Of a stretch of 64,000 nt of DNA, positions 23,145 through 32,748 are shown piece by piece. Both the position numbers and the translations under genes were made by a program. How positions within the stretch are numbered: the stretch's first letter is position 1; each line of letters begins with the position of its first letter. Under the pieces are notes generated by a model. The model saw only the letters and a program-made list of their open reading frames with translations. It had not been told where the DNA came from and did not search any database. Origin of the DNA: Mycogone perniciosa (Eukaryota > Ascomycota > Sordariomycetes > Hypocreales > Hypocreaceae); the NCBI GenBank assembly GCA_025331125.1, contig JAOALB010000039.1, positions 1 through 64,000 on the forward strand, in the 5' to 3' direction.

Positions 23145-23746
23145 TCATGTGGACCGAAGCAACGCCAGCGCACTCTCAAACGCTCGTACAACTTCCTCAT
23201 CTGTTGAGCGAAGACTAGTTAGCAGGAGGCTCATCGTAATAGAATGTATAAATGAAGACTCACAGTGTTGCTGCTTCTGCGCCATCTTCTCCTCCGAGAG
23301 GTTCACAAAGCGCTGTCGCGTTTGCAAACGCTTCACGGCGCGCTCATCGTCATGAGCAGACGCAGCAGAGGCCCAGACTTGGAAGTACTGTGTAGCAGAC
23401 AGTCAGCGCGGCCGAAACCATGATCGGCAAGGGGAGGGAGGTAGCTCACCTTTGAAAGCCCTTCAGCTTCTTTCAGGATTTCCTTCTCATGCTCGTCTGC
23501 CTCTTGCAATGCCTTCTCGTACCGGGATTCAAATTCATCCCAGTCAAACGGCCCCAAGACGCCGGGAGTACCAGGCGGCGTTGAATGACCGCCATTGTGT
23601 TGGTCTGCGGGCGGCTCTGGTGTTCTCGCTTTCAAATTAGGACGCCTCTCAAAGTCCAGAACGGCTGTTTCCTCTTCAACATCTTCCTTGGTCCCATAGA
23701 CCGGAATATGATCCTCGCCAGCGGGTGATCTGGACGGAGACGCCAT
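23145..23746 (-). CDS. Conserved hypothetical protein with helical C-terminus
   Basis: Three exons, 23746-23450, 23387-23264 and 23200-23145, total 158 aa. Introns start GTGAGC and GTGAGT and end CAG. The first ~75 residues are acidic/proline-rich and disordered. From PFDWDEFESRYEKALQEADEHEKEILKEAEG onwards the protein is strongly helical, running through YFQVWASAASAHDDERAVKRLQTR to AFESALALLRST. I do not recognise a named family; the pattern suggests a small coiled-coil protein. It is divergent from atg14 across about 900 bp. Confidence 0.75.
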
Positions 23747-24647
23747 GTTTGAGAGCTTGCTAGGCAGAGTTCAGACAGAGGTGCTCTTTTCTGCAGCCTC
23801 TTTGATACGCCTCAGAGGTTTGCCCTGATTGCTTTTTTTTGTGGTCAGGGCCTAGGCTGTTATGAATCAGGGCGTAGACAGGAGGCAGGCACGGAGTACG
23901 AGTACGAGCACCGTGTAACAATGCCTGTCGCGTCGCCAAACAAAGATGATCCCGGGACAAAGAGTACTGGGCGCGTTAATGCGATCGTGTCATAAGTGAC
24001 GGTGATTTTCGCATAGAATAACGAATAATTGGAGACAGGAGGTTCGATCAGAGTCTCAGTTACAGCGACATCTCCGGCGGCGGGCGCGATTCCTCAAGTC
24101 ACGTCCAGACACGTTGGTTGATGAATGCAGCGAGGTTGATTTGAGCCTGGCGACACAGAACAGGCCTTAGAGTCAACCAGGACGAGCCAGGAGATCTCAC
24201 CCAGTGGGCCCGCTGTTCCTTCGGGCCCCAGTGATCAACTCACAGTGGGGTTTGCCCGCCACCAACTCCCTAACCTAGCTGCCTAGGTAATAATAGTACC
24301 TAACCTTGTGGCACTAACAGAGGCGGCTTGTGTCTACTTTGGATGTCGTTATCTCGCCGCGTGATCTCAACCTAATACTCCCTCGTCTTTGTTCGAAGTC
24401 ATCTGTCCAGTCGCCGTCATCGCCCCGACCGATTTTTCATATCTTTGTACCTATATAGATCCCCTTCAGGCACCTTGAAAAAGCCCCCGAAAGGATACCA
24501 GGAAGTCCTGTCCAATACTGACGGGTACCGCCTCCGTCTTTCTCTCATATGGTATCGAGTCACCATTGAGCGAGCCACGATATCGCATCTCACCTCATCT
24601 CATCTCATCTCATATTACGGCGGCGGTAACCACCACTCCCCTTAAAC
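23747..24647. promoter_or_regulatory. Divergent promoter region of the 158-aa gene and atg14
   Basis: About 900 bp. It contains a perfect 7-bp hairpin GGGCCCG (24206-24212) / CGGGCCC (24222-24228) flanked by CCAGTG words. A short CTCAT tandem repeat (about 24590-24617) lies just before the atg14 start, probably in its leader. A TACGGAGT-like word sits near 23892. No specific regulator can be named. Confidence 0.5.
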
Positions 24648-26421
24648 ATGGAATGCGACATCTGTCATCGGTACCACGATGCCCAGAGGCAGCCCTTCCT
24701 CTGTGCTGTGGACGCCAGGAACAAGATATACGAAGGCCGCATGAAGCACCTACAGCTTATCCTCGAAAATGAAGCTCTCCAGAACCAGATCAATGACCTC
24801 CTATCAGACGCAGCCAACCCCGGTAAGGACGCCTGGGATCAGGCACTCGCGCAGCAGTACACGGCAGAGCAGAAGACGGACCAGATTCTTGCAGCTGCGG
24901 ATAAGTTACGAGAGGAAATCAAGGCCGCCAGAGAGGAGATTCAGGCCCGGAAGGCCGCCCTTGCCCGGCGCAGTTCCGATCTCGCCTCCGTCTCTGCCGG
25001 ACTCGCGGAGCGGAGATCCAAGCAGCAGAAGGATGTCGAAAAGTCCATCAACATGCTCCGGTACCGATGGTCGCAGAGTGCCGAGGACATGGCCGCGACA
25101 CGCGCATTTCTCTGTACGGAAGCCGCCAGACTCTGTGGTCTCAAGAGGATCAATAAGAAAGGGAGCACATCACGACATGAATATCAACTAGGCAGGATTC
25201 CGGTTGTGGACCTCACGAGCATGGACTGTAAGTCATTGATGTCATTTATGCCATTTGTATATATACCCCAGTAATGGCCATCTCTCGGCCTTGCCACTCT
25301 AATCCCTTTCCTCTGCCATTTTTGCCATTCTCATCTCCTGGCATTTTATGCCTTTTCTCATCCTGGCATTTTATGCCTTCTCTCCCTCTGGCACTCATGA
25401 CATCTTCCCTCTTTGGCATTTTATGCCTCTCCCTTTCCCCTGGCTTTTTTGCCATTTCCCAAAGGCATTTTATGCCTTCTCTTTGCCGGCTTTCCAGCTT
25501 CTTCTCCCCGGCATTTTATGCCATCTCGTTGCTAGCCTTTCTTTTGCCAGCTTTGCCATGTCCAAATGCTAACTCTACCCAGCTTTGGCTCCAGAAGCCA
25601 TCTCAACATCCCTTTCTCACATTGCACATATCCTTGTGCTTGTTTCCCACTATCTGGCCATTCGACTCCCTGCCGAAATCACCCTTCCACATCGCGACTA
25701 CCCGCGCCCAACCATGTTCAACCTCCAAAGTTCCTATCGCCATGGTGATGTTTCCTTCCCCGGGACTCCCCTGGCCTCGATTCCCCTTATGGAATCCCCT
25801 GGTGCCAACACCCACGTCCCGAGACCCCGTCCACTTTTTGTGGACAAACCATTGCCGCAACTCTCAAAAGAGGATCCAGCGACTTATTCGTTGTTTCTTG
25901 AAGGCGTCACACTTCTTGCGTATGATATCGCCTGGTTGTGTTGTTCCCAAGGCGTGTCCATCGGAGACAAGAGCTCATTCGAGGACATCTGTAACATGGG
26001 TCGGAATTTGTATAGTCTTTTAATAAATCATCAGTTCCAGGGCGCGAACAATTTTTCTGTCAACACGCCGGGATCCGATGCCAACACGGGGGGCCAGGGG
26101 GCCAATGCGAGTCAGACCTGGATTGGCCGATATTCTCATGGCACGAGCTATTATTTCTTAGCTGGTGCCGAGGGAACCGAATTGATCAAGAGCTTCAAGC
26201 TTCCAAGTCCATTGAAGCTTGCTGATAAGCTCAAGAAGAAGTTGCTTGGCGACGCGCCCGCTCCCGATTGGGAGATGCTGGATGACGATGCCTGGAAGGA
26301 GGACAGCGTCGGCAACGGGGCGGTTGAGTCCAAGACCCATGTTGACAAGGTCGGGACTCTAGATGTGAGGGGATCGCCACGGACGAGTTCAAATGGATGG
26401 ATGAAGGTGAAAAGCAGATGA
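24648..26421 (+). CDS. atg14: Autophagy protein Atg14 (PI3-kinase complex I subunit)
   Basis: Two exons, 24648-25227 and 25583-26421, total 472 aa. The N-terminus MECDICHRYHDAQRQPFLC carries the Cys motifs of Atg14. A long coiled coil follows (about residues 60-150, Ala/Glu/Lys-rich), then conserved blocks SLSHIAHILVLVSHYLAIRLP and a C-terminal membrane-binding region. Atg14 targets Vps34-Vps15-Atg6 to the phagophore site. The intron (355 nt) is long for this genome and is packed with a small hairpin repeat. The donor is GTAAGT; a GCTAAC branch site lies just before CCCAG. The atg6 gene is in the same window. Confidence 0.9.
25340..25522 (+). repeat. Intronic hairpin repeat: five copies of GGCATTTTATGCC
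   Basis: Inside the atg14 intron the 13-mer GGCATTTTATGCC (stem GGCAT/ATGCC, loop TTT) occurs exactly at 25340-25352, 25365-25377, 25415-25427, 25464-25476 and 25510-25522. Spacing is 25-50 bp with pyrimidine-rich spacers. A variant hairpin TGGCTTTTTTGCCA lies at about 25441-25454. The motif does not match splice signals. Confidence 0.92.
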
Positions 26422-26674
26422 TGTAGCTAGGAATCAAGCCTTCTCCAATGATTGCTGTGCATTATGACTGCGTCGTCCGTTGACAGCTCCCTCGCTGCGT
26501 TGTAGTGTCGCCTTGAATTAATTTGTTTTGTGTTGTTCGGTTCGCTCTTGGCTTGGTGGTTTGATAGTGGTAGTGGTGGTGGTGGTGCTTGCGAAGCTTC
26601 CACCGGCTCCCCTGTGTTGGATGTGGTTGTGTGTTTGTTTCGTGGCATTTTTGTTTGCATTGTTTGTGCATGTT

Positions 26675-26813
26675 CACGATGGGATGTGCCGCTCTTGCTT
26701 GTGGTTTGTTCGAAATGGACCTGTGTTCATGTTGCAAGGCGCGGGGCGTTGGTGTTGCAAGGCTTTTTGATCAGCAGCTTGCTTTTGCCCGCAGGCAACA
26801 TCCCATCATCGTG
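26675..26813. repeat. Long-range inverted repeat at the left end of the array
   Basis: CACGATGGGATG (26675-26686) pairs with CATCCCATCATCGTG (26799-26813) apart from a 3-nt bulge. It encloses about 112 bp that include direct repeats of TTGCAAGGC. It looks like the first, larger module of the array. Confidence 0.75.
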
Positions 26814-27061
26814 AGAGTCTCATTATCTATCCCTTTCTGTGTGTTTTTGGGAGAGAGACGAAGAGGCACCCCCATTCAGTGTGTGTGAGTGATGTCAGGG
26901 GGGCGCCTCTTTTTGGTGGTTTGCGATGTATGTGTGATTGTGTGATGGACAAAATCATCGCAGACTTGTTGGCGGCAGGCATTGTTTCTGCCCAAAGAGA
27001 CCAGAGATTTGTGTCTCCCGTTATCTCCCCCTCATTCCTTCCAATTAGAGGAGATAGAGAG

Positions 27062-27100
27062 GGCAATCCCCGTTTGTTGTTTGTGATTTTGGGGATTGCC
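27062..27100. repeat. Perfect 10-bp hairpin GGCAATCCCC / GGGGATTGCC
   Basis: Arms at 27062-27071 and 27091-27100 with a 19-nt T/G-rich loop. Weaker counterparts occur in the next three modules (near 27240, 27420 and 27615), and a relative AGAGGC-CCCCC / GGGGG-GCCTCT lies near 26870-26911. Confidence 0.85.
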
Positions 27101-28264
27101 TCTATGTGTGACATTGCGATGTTCCGTCGTGTTTGTTTGTCGCCATCGCAAAGGCAGCCATTGTTTTCTACCTTGAAAAGTCACAGAATCTTGTCACTCA
27201 ATGTCTTCCCCCATTCCTTCCAATTGGAGGAGATAGAAAGCAATCCCCGTTTGATGTTTGTGATCTGGGAGATTGTCTCTTGATGTGTGACATTGCGATG
27301 TTGCGTCATATTTGTTTGTCGCCATCGCAAAAGCAGCCATTGATTCCTGCCTTGAAAGGTCACAGAATCTTGTCTCTCAATGTCCCTCCCCATTCCTTCC
27401 AATGAGGGTGGATAGAGAGAGCAACCCCAATCCAATGTTTGCGGTCTTGGGGGGCTGCCTCTCGCGACCCATGGTGTCGAATTGTAAGTGTACCGTGTTC
27501 AATACCACAGGTCGCAAGAGGCAGTCGTTGTTCTCTACATTAAGAGACAAGAGAATCTGGTGATATTTTCTGGTGCTGTTGTCTCCCCCATTTCTTCCAT
27601 TGAGGGAGACAGAGAAGGCAATTCCCATCAGTTGCTCGCTGTTTTCGGGTGTTGCCTCTCGTGATGTACGGTGTCGAATCGTAGATGTAGTATAGATTCC
27701 AACACTATACGGCGCAGAACTGTTCGATGTGTCAGGCAGACGTGTTTTCTACCCGGACATAGCAACACCCCTTTTCCTCGTCTCTCTGATTTTCTCTGTT
27801 AGACGAGGGAGAGGGGGGCGGAGCTAGGCTCGAATGCTCTGTCACCACCGGTGATGTCCTCTTCATTATGTTGGATCGGGGACCACCGGCGGTACTCTCA
27901 CATTGTGAGTGATTGCGATGGCGTGTACATGTTTGACACCTTCGCAAGGTGTTTTGGTGTGTTTTGCGGTGGTCATGTGTGATGTTATGACCACCAGGAC
28001 AGCAACATCCCCATTTTTGTGCTCCATCTCTCCATTTTCTGATTGAAGAGAGATGGAGAAAGGGGGAGCTGTCCTCGTTTGTCTGTCTGGACACAAGCGA
28101 TACCCTCATCGTTTTGTAGTGGCACAGTGACGGTTGCGATGTGTGTCGTGTGAGATTGTTGACACCGAAATCATCGCAGGGGTTTTGGAAATGCGATTGG
28201 CAGTTTTGGTTTCCGCCAGGATAGCAGGGTCCCTTGTGTAGAGAGAGGACTGCGCTATCCGCAC

Positions 28265-28509
28265 CCATCGCTTGCCATGGTGATACCTTTGAGTGTGTTT
28301 TTGGCAAGCGATGGTTGCGATGGTTACGATAGATCTGTCGTGTAGGATTGGAGTTGACACTATCGCGGAGTGTTTTTGTGTGAGTGAGTGGCAGTGATGT
28401 TTCTGCCATGATAGCAAAGTCCCTGATGTAGGTAGAGAGGGCAAAGCTATCTGCAACCGTCGCTTGCCATGGTGATACTTTTGTATGCGTGGATTTTGGC
28501 AAGCGACGG
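28265..28509. repeat. Twin 13-bp stems differing by one compensated base pair
   Basis: Module one: CCATCGCTTGCCA (28265-28277) pairs with TGGCAAGCGATGG (28302-28314). Module two, 192 bp later: CCGTCGCTTGCCA (28457-28469) pairs with TGGCAAGCGACGG (28497-28509). The A-T pair of the first is G-C in the second, changed in both arms. Confidence 0.92.
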
Positions 28510-28721
28510 TGGCGATGGATGTGTCGTGTAGGATTGAAGTTGACACCATCGCAAAGTGTTTTTTGTCTTGTTTGGTGAGTGGCAGTCGTGTTTACTGCCA
28601 AGACAGCAACATCCCCGTATTTGATATGTCCCGTTTCTCCCTCATTGTCTGTTAGGAGAAGGGGGATATCGCTGTCAATGTTTGGTGTGCCGGCGTTGAT
28701 ACCGTGTTTGTTTCCGGCATT

Positions 28722-28765
28722 GCGATGGATATGACGTGTTTTGTGTTTGACGTCGATATCATCGC
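28722..28765. repeat. 15-bp bulged stem in the GCGATG position
   Basis: GCGAT-GATAT-GACGT (from 28722, one bulged G at 28727) pairs with ACGTC-ATATC-ATCGC (28750-28765, one bulged G at 28755). The outer stem is shared with other modules, but the inner stem GACGT/ACGTC replaces the GTGTC/GACAC found in modules at 28143-28165 and 28521-28546. Confidence 0.88.
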
Positions 28766-30957
28766 AGGAAGTTTGAATTTGTTTGTGTTAGGCAGTGATG
28801 TGGTCTGCCTGGTGAGCAAGATGATTTCTCGCGCGCTGCCTCTCAATCTCTTCAATTTTGAGAGAGAGGCAGGAATTGCCCTACCACCTTCGTTGTGTGG
28901 CATTGCGCTGTGTGTCGGATTGGTTGTTTGGTGTTGACACCATCGCAGGGCAGGTTAGACTGTTTGGTTGTGTGTTGGGCAGTGATGTGTTCCGCCCGGA
29001 GAGCAAGAAGTTCGTCAGCTTCTTGTCTCCCCGATGTTTCCGCGAGAGAGGAGGTTGTTCTCATCTCTCGCATGCTACCACCGATGTAATTCAGGTCTTC
29101 GGTGGGTGGCATTGTGATGTTGGTGATGTGTGTCATGTGGTTTGTTGACAACATCGCTGAGCAGTTGGGGTGGGAGACTGGCAGTCTTGTTTTCTGCCCA
29201 GAGAGAAGATTTGTTAGTCTCTCCTTGCCTCACCACCCCCTCTGCCTACCAGGATGGCGACAACCGATTTGTTGTTGTCCGCCGTCCCAGAAAGTTCCCT
29301 CTTATGTTGTGTGTTCGCGGTGTGTCTGCTGTGTTGGTTGTCAGACAGCACTGCTGGACATTGAATGCGAGACTAGCACCAGAGAAAGGATTGATGTTGC
29401 ATCTCTAGTTGTCTCTTCATCCATGCCCACCCGGATAGCAATGACTCGAATGTTGTGGTTCGTCACCGCCACCGGAGCTTCCCTTGTGTTTTGTTGCTGC
29501 GATGTCATGTCATGATTGTGTGTGTCGACATCGCCGCAGGGCAGTTCGATGTGTGGCTCAGTGATCTCAGGGAGAGATGTAAGTGTGTCACGTAGCCTCT
29601 GCATCTCTTCTGCTGACCTGGAGATGGCAATGGCCAATTGTCGTTTGCCAACTCCAGAGATTCCCTCTTCGGTTATGGTGTTGCGATGTAGTGCCAGTCA
29701 AATGTGTTTGACACCATCACAGGACAGGTTGATGTGTGGCTTGGCAGCTGTGTTTCTGCCAGGGAGCAAGATGATTGATTGTGTCTCCCGTTGCCATTCC
29801 ATTTTCTGTCCATCCGGGCACGGCTTATATGATGATTTCCGCCAGGCCCGAAGATTTCCTCTTCAGTTGTGTGTCACAATGTGTGTGTGTGACACCCTAG
29901 TTGAGCAGTTCGACGTGTGGCCGGCAGTGATTGATTCCGCCTGAGAGCAAGAGCAAAGATGGTCATGTCTCTCATCGCCTCTCCGTCTGTTCCGCCCACA
30001 TAGCCACGACTCAAGTGTTGTGTGTCGCTATGTGCAGTGATTCCTCTTCAGTATGAAATTGCGATGTGTCTGTCACGTTTGGTGTTTGACATTCTCATCG
30101 CAGGACAGATGAATGAATGAGCAGTAAGATTGTCTTCAATGATCTTGTTGCTCCTCAGTGTCCTCAGCGTAAAAGTGCGATGCGTCTGTCACATTTGGTG
30201 TTTGACGTCCTCATCGCAGGTCAGATGAATGAATTGGCTGCAAGATTGTCTTCAAGTCTGATATTGTCGCCTCTCCATGTTCTCTGTACTAGCAGCAACA
30301 ATGTCTGGTGTCGTCTGCCATGCATGATCCTCTTCTCTTCATGCGATGTGTTGTGGCATTGCAATGAATGTGCCATGAAGTTCGTTTGGCATCTCATCAC
30401 AGGGCAATGTGGAGCAAAAGTGTATGATGTCTTCAGCCCCAAAGCAATAGCTTGTCTGATGCATGCCTGCCACAGCCAGAGATAGGTCGACCTCGCAGCG
30501 AGATGTAGAGCGAATTGTCGGATGTATTCAGCTCACAAAGCGAAAGCTCACTGGTTGGCCTGCCTCCTCCAAAAAACAAAAAAAATCACTTGTGTTGTGA
30601 TATTGCAAGGTATGCGTCATGATGATTGATTGACATGATCGCGAAGCAACGTGATGCAAGTCGATGAGCAAATGGAAGGATAGCTCTCTTGGTAATAGCT
30701 CGTCGGTCGCCGTATGCAATGTCTGATGATTCCTCTTCTGTTCCGCAGCAAAAATCGTTCGTATCATGTTGGATGTTCGACGACATCAAGGCAAGGGTAT
30801 CCAAAATCTGAAAGTAAGACAGCTTCCTGTCTGCACAACAAAACTCAAACAACTGTTCTGCCCGCAGAACAAACACAAAAAACAAAACCAAACTCCCGTG
30901 AAAATCAACGAAATTTTTTTTTTGTCTTTTTCTGTTTTTGTGGGTTAACCGTCCCCT

Positions 30958-32748
30958 TTAGTCGGAATCTGCGTCACCCTCACGCAGTTCCCCTCGTTGA
31001 GCAGCGGCCTGATCAATCGCCTTCACAACGGCAAGCGATACGATCGTCGTGCCAGTTGGACGTTCCTCCGTGTCGGCTCGGGCTTTGCCTGCACTCTCAG
31101 CGGCGAGCATGGCTTCGAGTGACTGCGGAGATTGGAACTTCTGTTCTCTCTCCGCGGCTACCGAGCGAGCGACCGTCGGGGTCCTCCTGGTGTTGAAAAC
31201 CGAGTCAGGCTTCCTCATTCGCCTATTGCGCAAGTCCCGTCTGATGCTCTCCTCCTTTTGCCTCTTCAGAGCTTCAGGGTCGGGGGTCTTGTCACATGGC
31301 TTGGCCGGAGTGACGGGAGCAGGGGTGCTTGGCTGGACGGTGTTACCGCCAGGGAGAATCAAGCCACCCATCTTGATTGGAGCCACGCTCGCAATCGGCT
31401 TCGACCGTGTCACATCCGGGGTCGCTGGTGGTTTGGCGTTGCCGCCGGGGAATACCAGGCCTCCCATCCTAATCGTCGGAACATCGTCGGACGACACTGG
31501 TGCCGGTGCCTGCGTCTCAGGCCCTGAGGCGGGAATTACCTCTCCAGATGGAGGTTGGCTGTCCGTCGTAACGGTCGGGACAGCATCCGTCTCAGTGTCG
31601 AGAGCTGCTGGCTCTTGCGCCGGTGTCGTTTCGGTCGTGTTGCTTTCCAGGAACACGCGGCCGTCGATGACCTTCTCGTCATCCTCGTTCTGGGGTTCAG
31701 CAAGCGTGGCTTCTTCCCCGGTTTCCTCTTGGCTCGGAGAGGATAGTTGACCAGAAGACGAATCTTCTGTCGGGTCCGAGTTGGTTCCCTCGGCAGGTTG
31801 CTCCTCAGAGACTTCGTTCTCACCCACTGACCTATGACCGAAGTCAAACAACTGGTTCAGGGGCAGGCTGGTGACCGTTCCACCAGGGGCCGAAGAGAGC
31901 AAGCCAACCATGTCGGCGGGAAACGCAAAGAGAGGGGGTCCATTCAAGTCCGGTGAGGGCATCCGGACAGGTGACCCTTCAAAGGCGGCCTCCAAGTCAT
32001 GGAGAAGATCCGAGTCTGTCGAAGCCGCTCGGGATCGCGTAGGCGATACACCAAGCAGCTCGGCCTCCAAATCGTCCAATGACTCGGTGCTCGCGATAGA
32101 AGGCGATCGCGGGGGCGAAACGCCGGTAAAATATTGCGGGACGGCGGCGGGGAAGTCCTCAATTAAGGTATCATGCCCTTCGGGCTCCGTCATGAGGGTA
32201 TCATCCCCGTACTCCGCGTCGTCCTCTGCAACGACCTCCATGTCGACATCTTCCACTGTCGCGAGAGTCAACTGAGCCAAAGCTGCAGTTAGAGACTCTA
32301 CATCAGGGCATGTCTCATCCTGACCGACGTTCATGCCGGAGTCCGACCCTTCATCAGGGTAAAAGTCCATCTCCGTATCCGAGTTGGAGTCCATAAGGAC
32401 ACTCGGCCCGCGGTGATGCTGCGGCTCCATTGGCATGTCGATGTCCATGCCTGGGTCGGCCTCTGGAAATGCTGGGTCCTGGAATACCAGGCCCTCGCAC
32501 TCCATTGCCGACTCGCCAGGCAGACTCGAAACCAACGCGAGGAACTCCTCCAACGGCTTCAACGAAGTCAACCATGCATCGAACTCATCGGGAACAGAGT
32601 CGTGCACGTTGGTAGCCGGTGCGTCGGTGTCGGCGATCAGATTCTCGAGGATCTGGTCGAGCATATCCGGGTCCATATCGGCAGGGTCCATCTCGAAACT
32701 CGGGAGGTCTGCCAATGTAGAGGGGTCGACATCTGCAATGGTCACATC
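30958..32748 (-). CDS. Second half of an orphan reading frame, downstream of an in-frame TAG
   Basis: 596 codons (including the stop) that continue, in the same frame, the reading frame ending at 32749. The first ATG is at 32691, 57 nt in. The N-terminal part is very acidic (DPADMDPDMLDQILENL). Two tandem copies of a MGGL-x-x-PGGN motif (IRMGGLVFPGGN and IKMGGLILPGGN) lie about residues 425-475. The C-terminal part is basic and helical (KRQKEESIRRDLRNRRMRKPD, then EAMLAAESAGKA). No named family is recognised. Codon-like composition and the absence of stops over 595 residues support a once- or still-coding sequence. It is probably not an independent gene, because only three bases separate it from the upstream frame. 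Confidence 0.6.
   Translation of the reverse strand, partial: DVTIADVDPSTLADLPSFEMDPADMDPDMLDQILENLIADTDAPATNVHDSVPDEFDAWLTSLKPLEEFLALVSSLPGESAMECEGLVFQDPAFPEADPGMDIDMPMEPQHHRGPSVLMDSNSDTEMDFYPDEGSDSGMNVGQDETCPDVESLTAALAQLTLATVEDVDMEVVAEDDAEYGDDTLMTEPEGHDTLIEDFPAAVPQYFTGVSPPRSPSIASTESLDDLEAELLGVSPTRSRAASTDSDLLHDLEAAFEGSPVRMPSPDLNGPPLFAFPADMVGLLSSAPGGTVTSLPLNQLFDFGHRSVGENEVSEEQPAEGTNSDPTEDSSSGQLSSPSQEETGEEATLAEPQNEDDEKVIDGRVFLESNTTETTPAQEPAALDTETDAVPTVTTDSQPPSGEVIPASGPETQAPAPVSSDDVPTIRMGGLVFPGGNAKPPATPDVTRSKPIASVAPIKMGGLILPGGNTVQPSTPAPVTPAKPCDKTPDPEALKRQKEESIRRDLRNRRMRKPDSVFNTRRTPTVARSVAAEREQKFQSPQSLEAMLAAESAGKARADTEERPTGTTIVSLAVVKAIDQAAAQRGELREGDADSD

Larger units (their letters stand above)
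26422..30957. repeat. Tandem array of ~180-210 bp hairpin modules in a gene-free 4.5-kb tract
   Basis: The tract lies between the 3' ends of atg14 (+) and the orphan reading frame (-). About 17-20 diverged modules can be traced from about 26.67 to 30.65 kb. A typical module holds a GCGATG...CATCGC stem, a GGCAG...CTGCC stem, a pyrimidine/purine stem such as TCTCC...GGAGA, and a fourth variable stem. Examples: TTGCGATG/CATCGCAA at 27114-27121/27144-27151 and again at 27293-27300/27323-27330; GCGATGTC/GACATCGC at 29499-29506/29527-29534; TGGCAG/CTGCCA at 28389-28394/28403-28408. The plus strand is rich in G and T. Modules are best conserved at the left. No long conserved reading frame runs through it. 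Confidence 0.9.

Noticed and set aside
23116..23355. Small plus-strand frame opposite the 158-aa gene
   Set aside because: It is antisense to exons of a well-supported spliced gene and shows no independent evidence.
27732..28601. 289-codon open frame on the minus strand inside the hairpin array
   Set aside because: It covers several array modules, so its protein repeats follow the DNA repeats. Composition is odd (many His, Thr, Arg, Pro), there is no domain, and the frame breaks in neighbouring modules.
28858..29515. Plus-strand open frames of 96-137 codons in the array
   Set aside because: They overlap opposite-strand frames of similar length, start within hairpins and share no conserved protein pattern between modules.
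26422..30957. CRISPR-like array
   Set aside because: The genome is fungal, the repeats are long and diverged, the spacing is irregular, and no cas genes are present.
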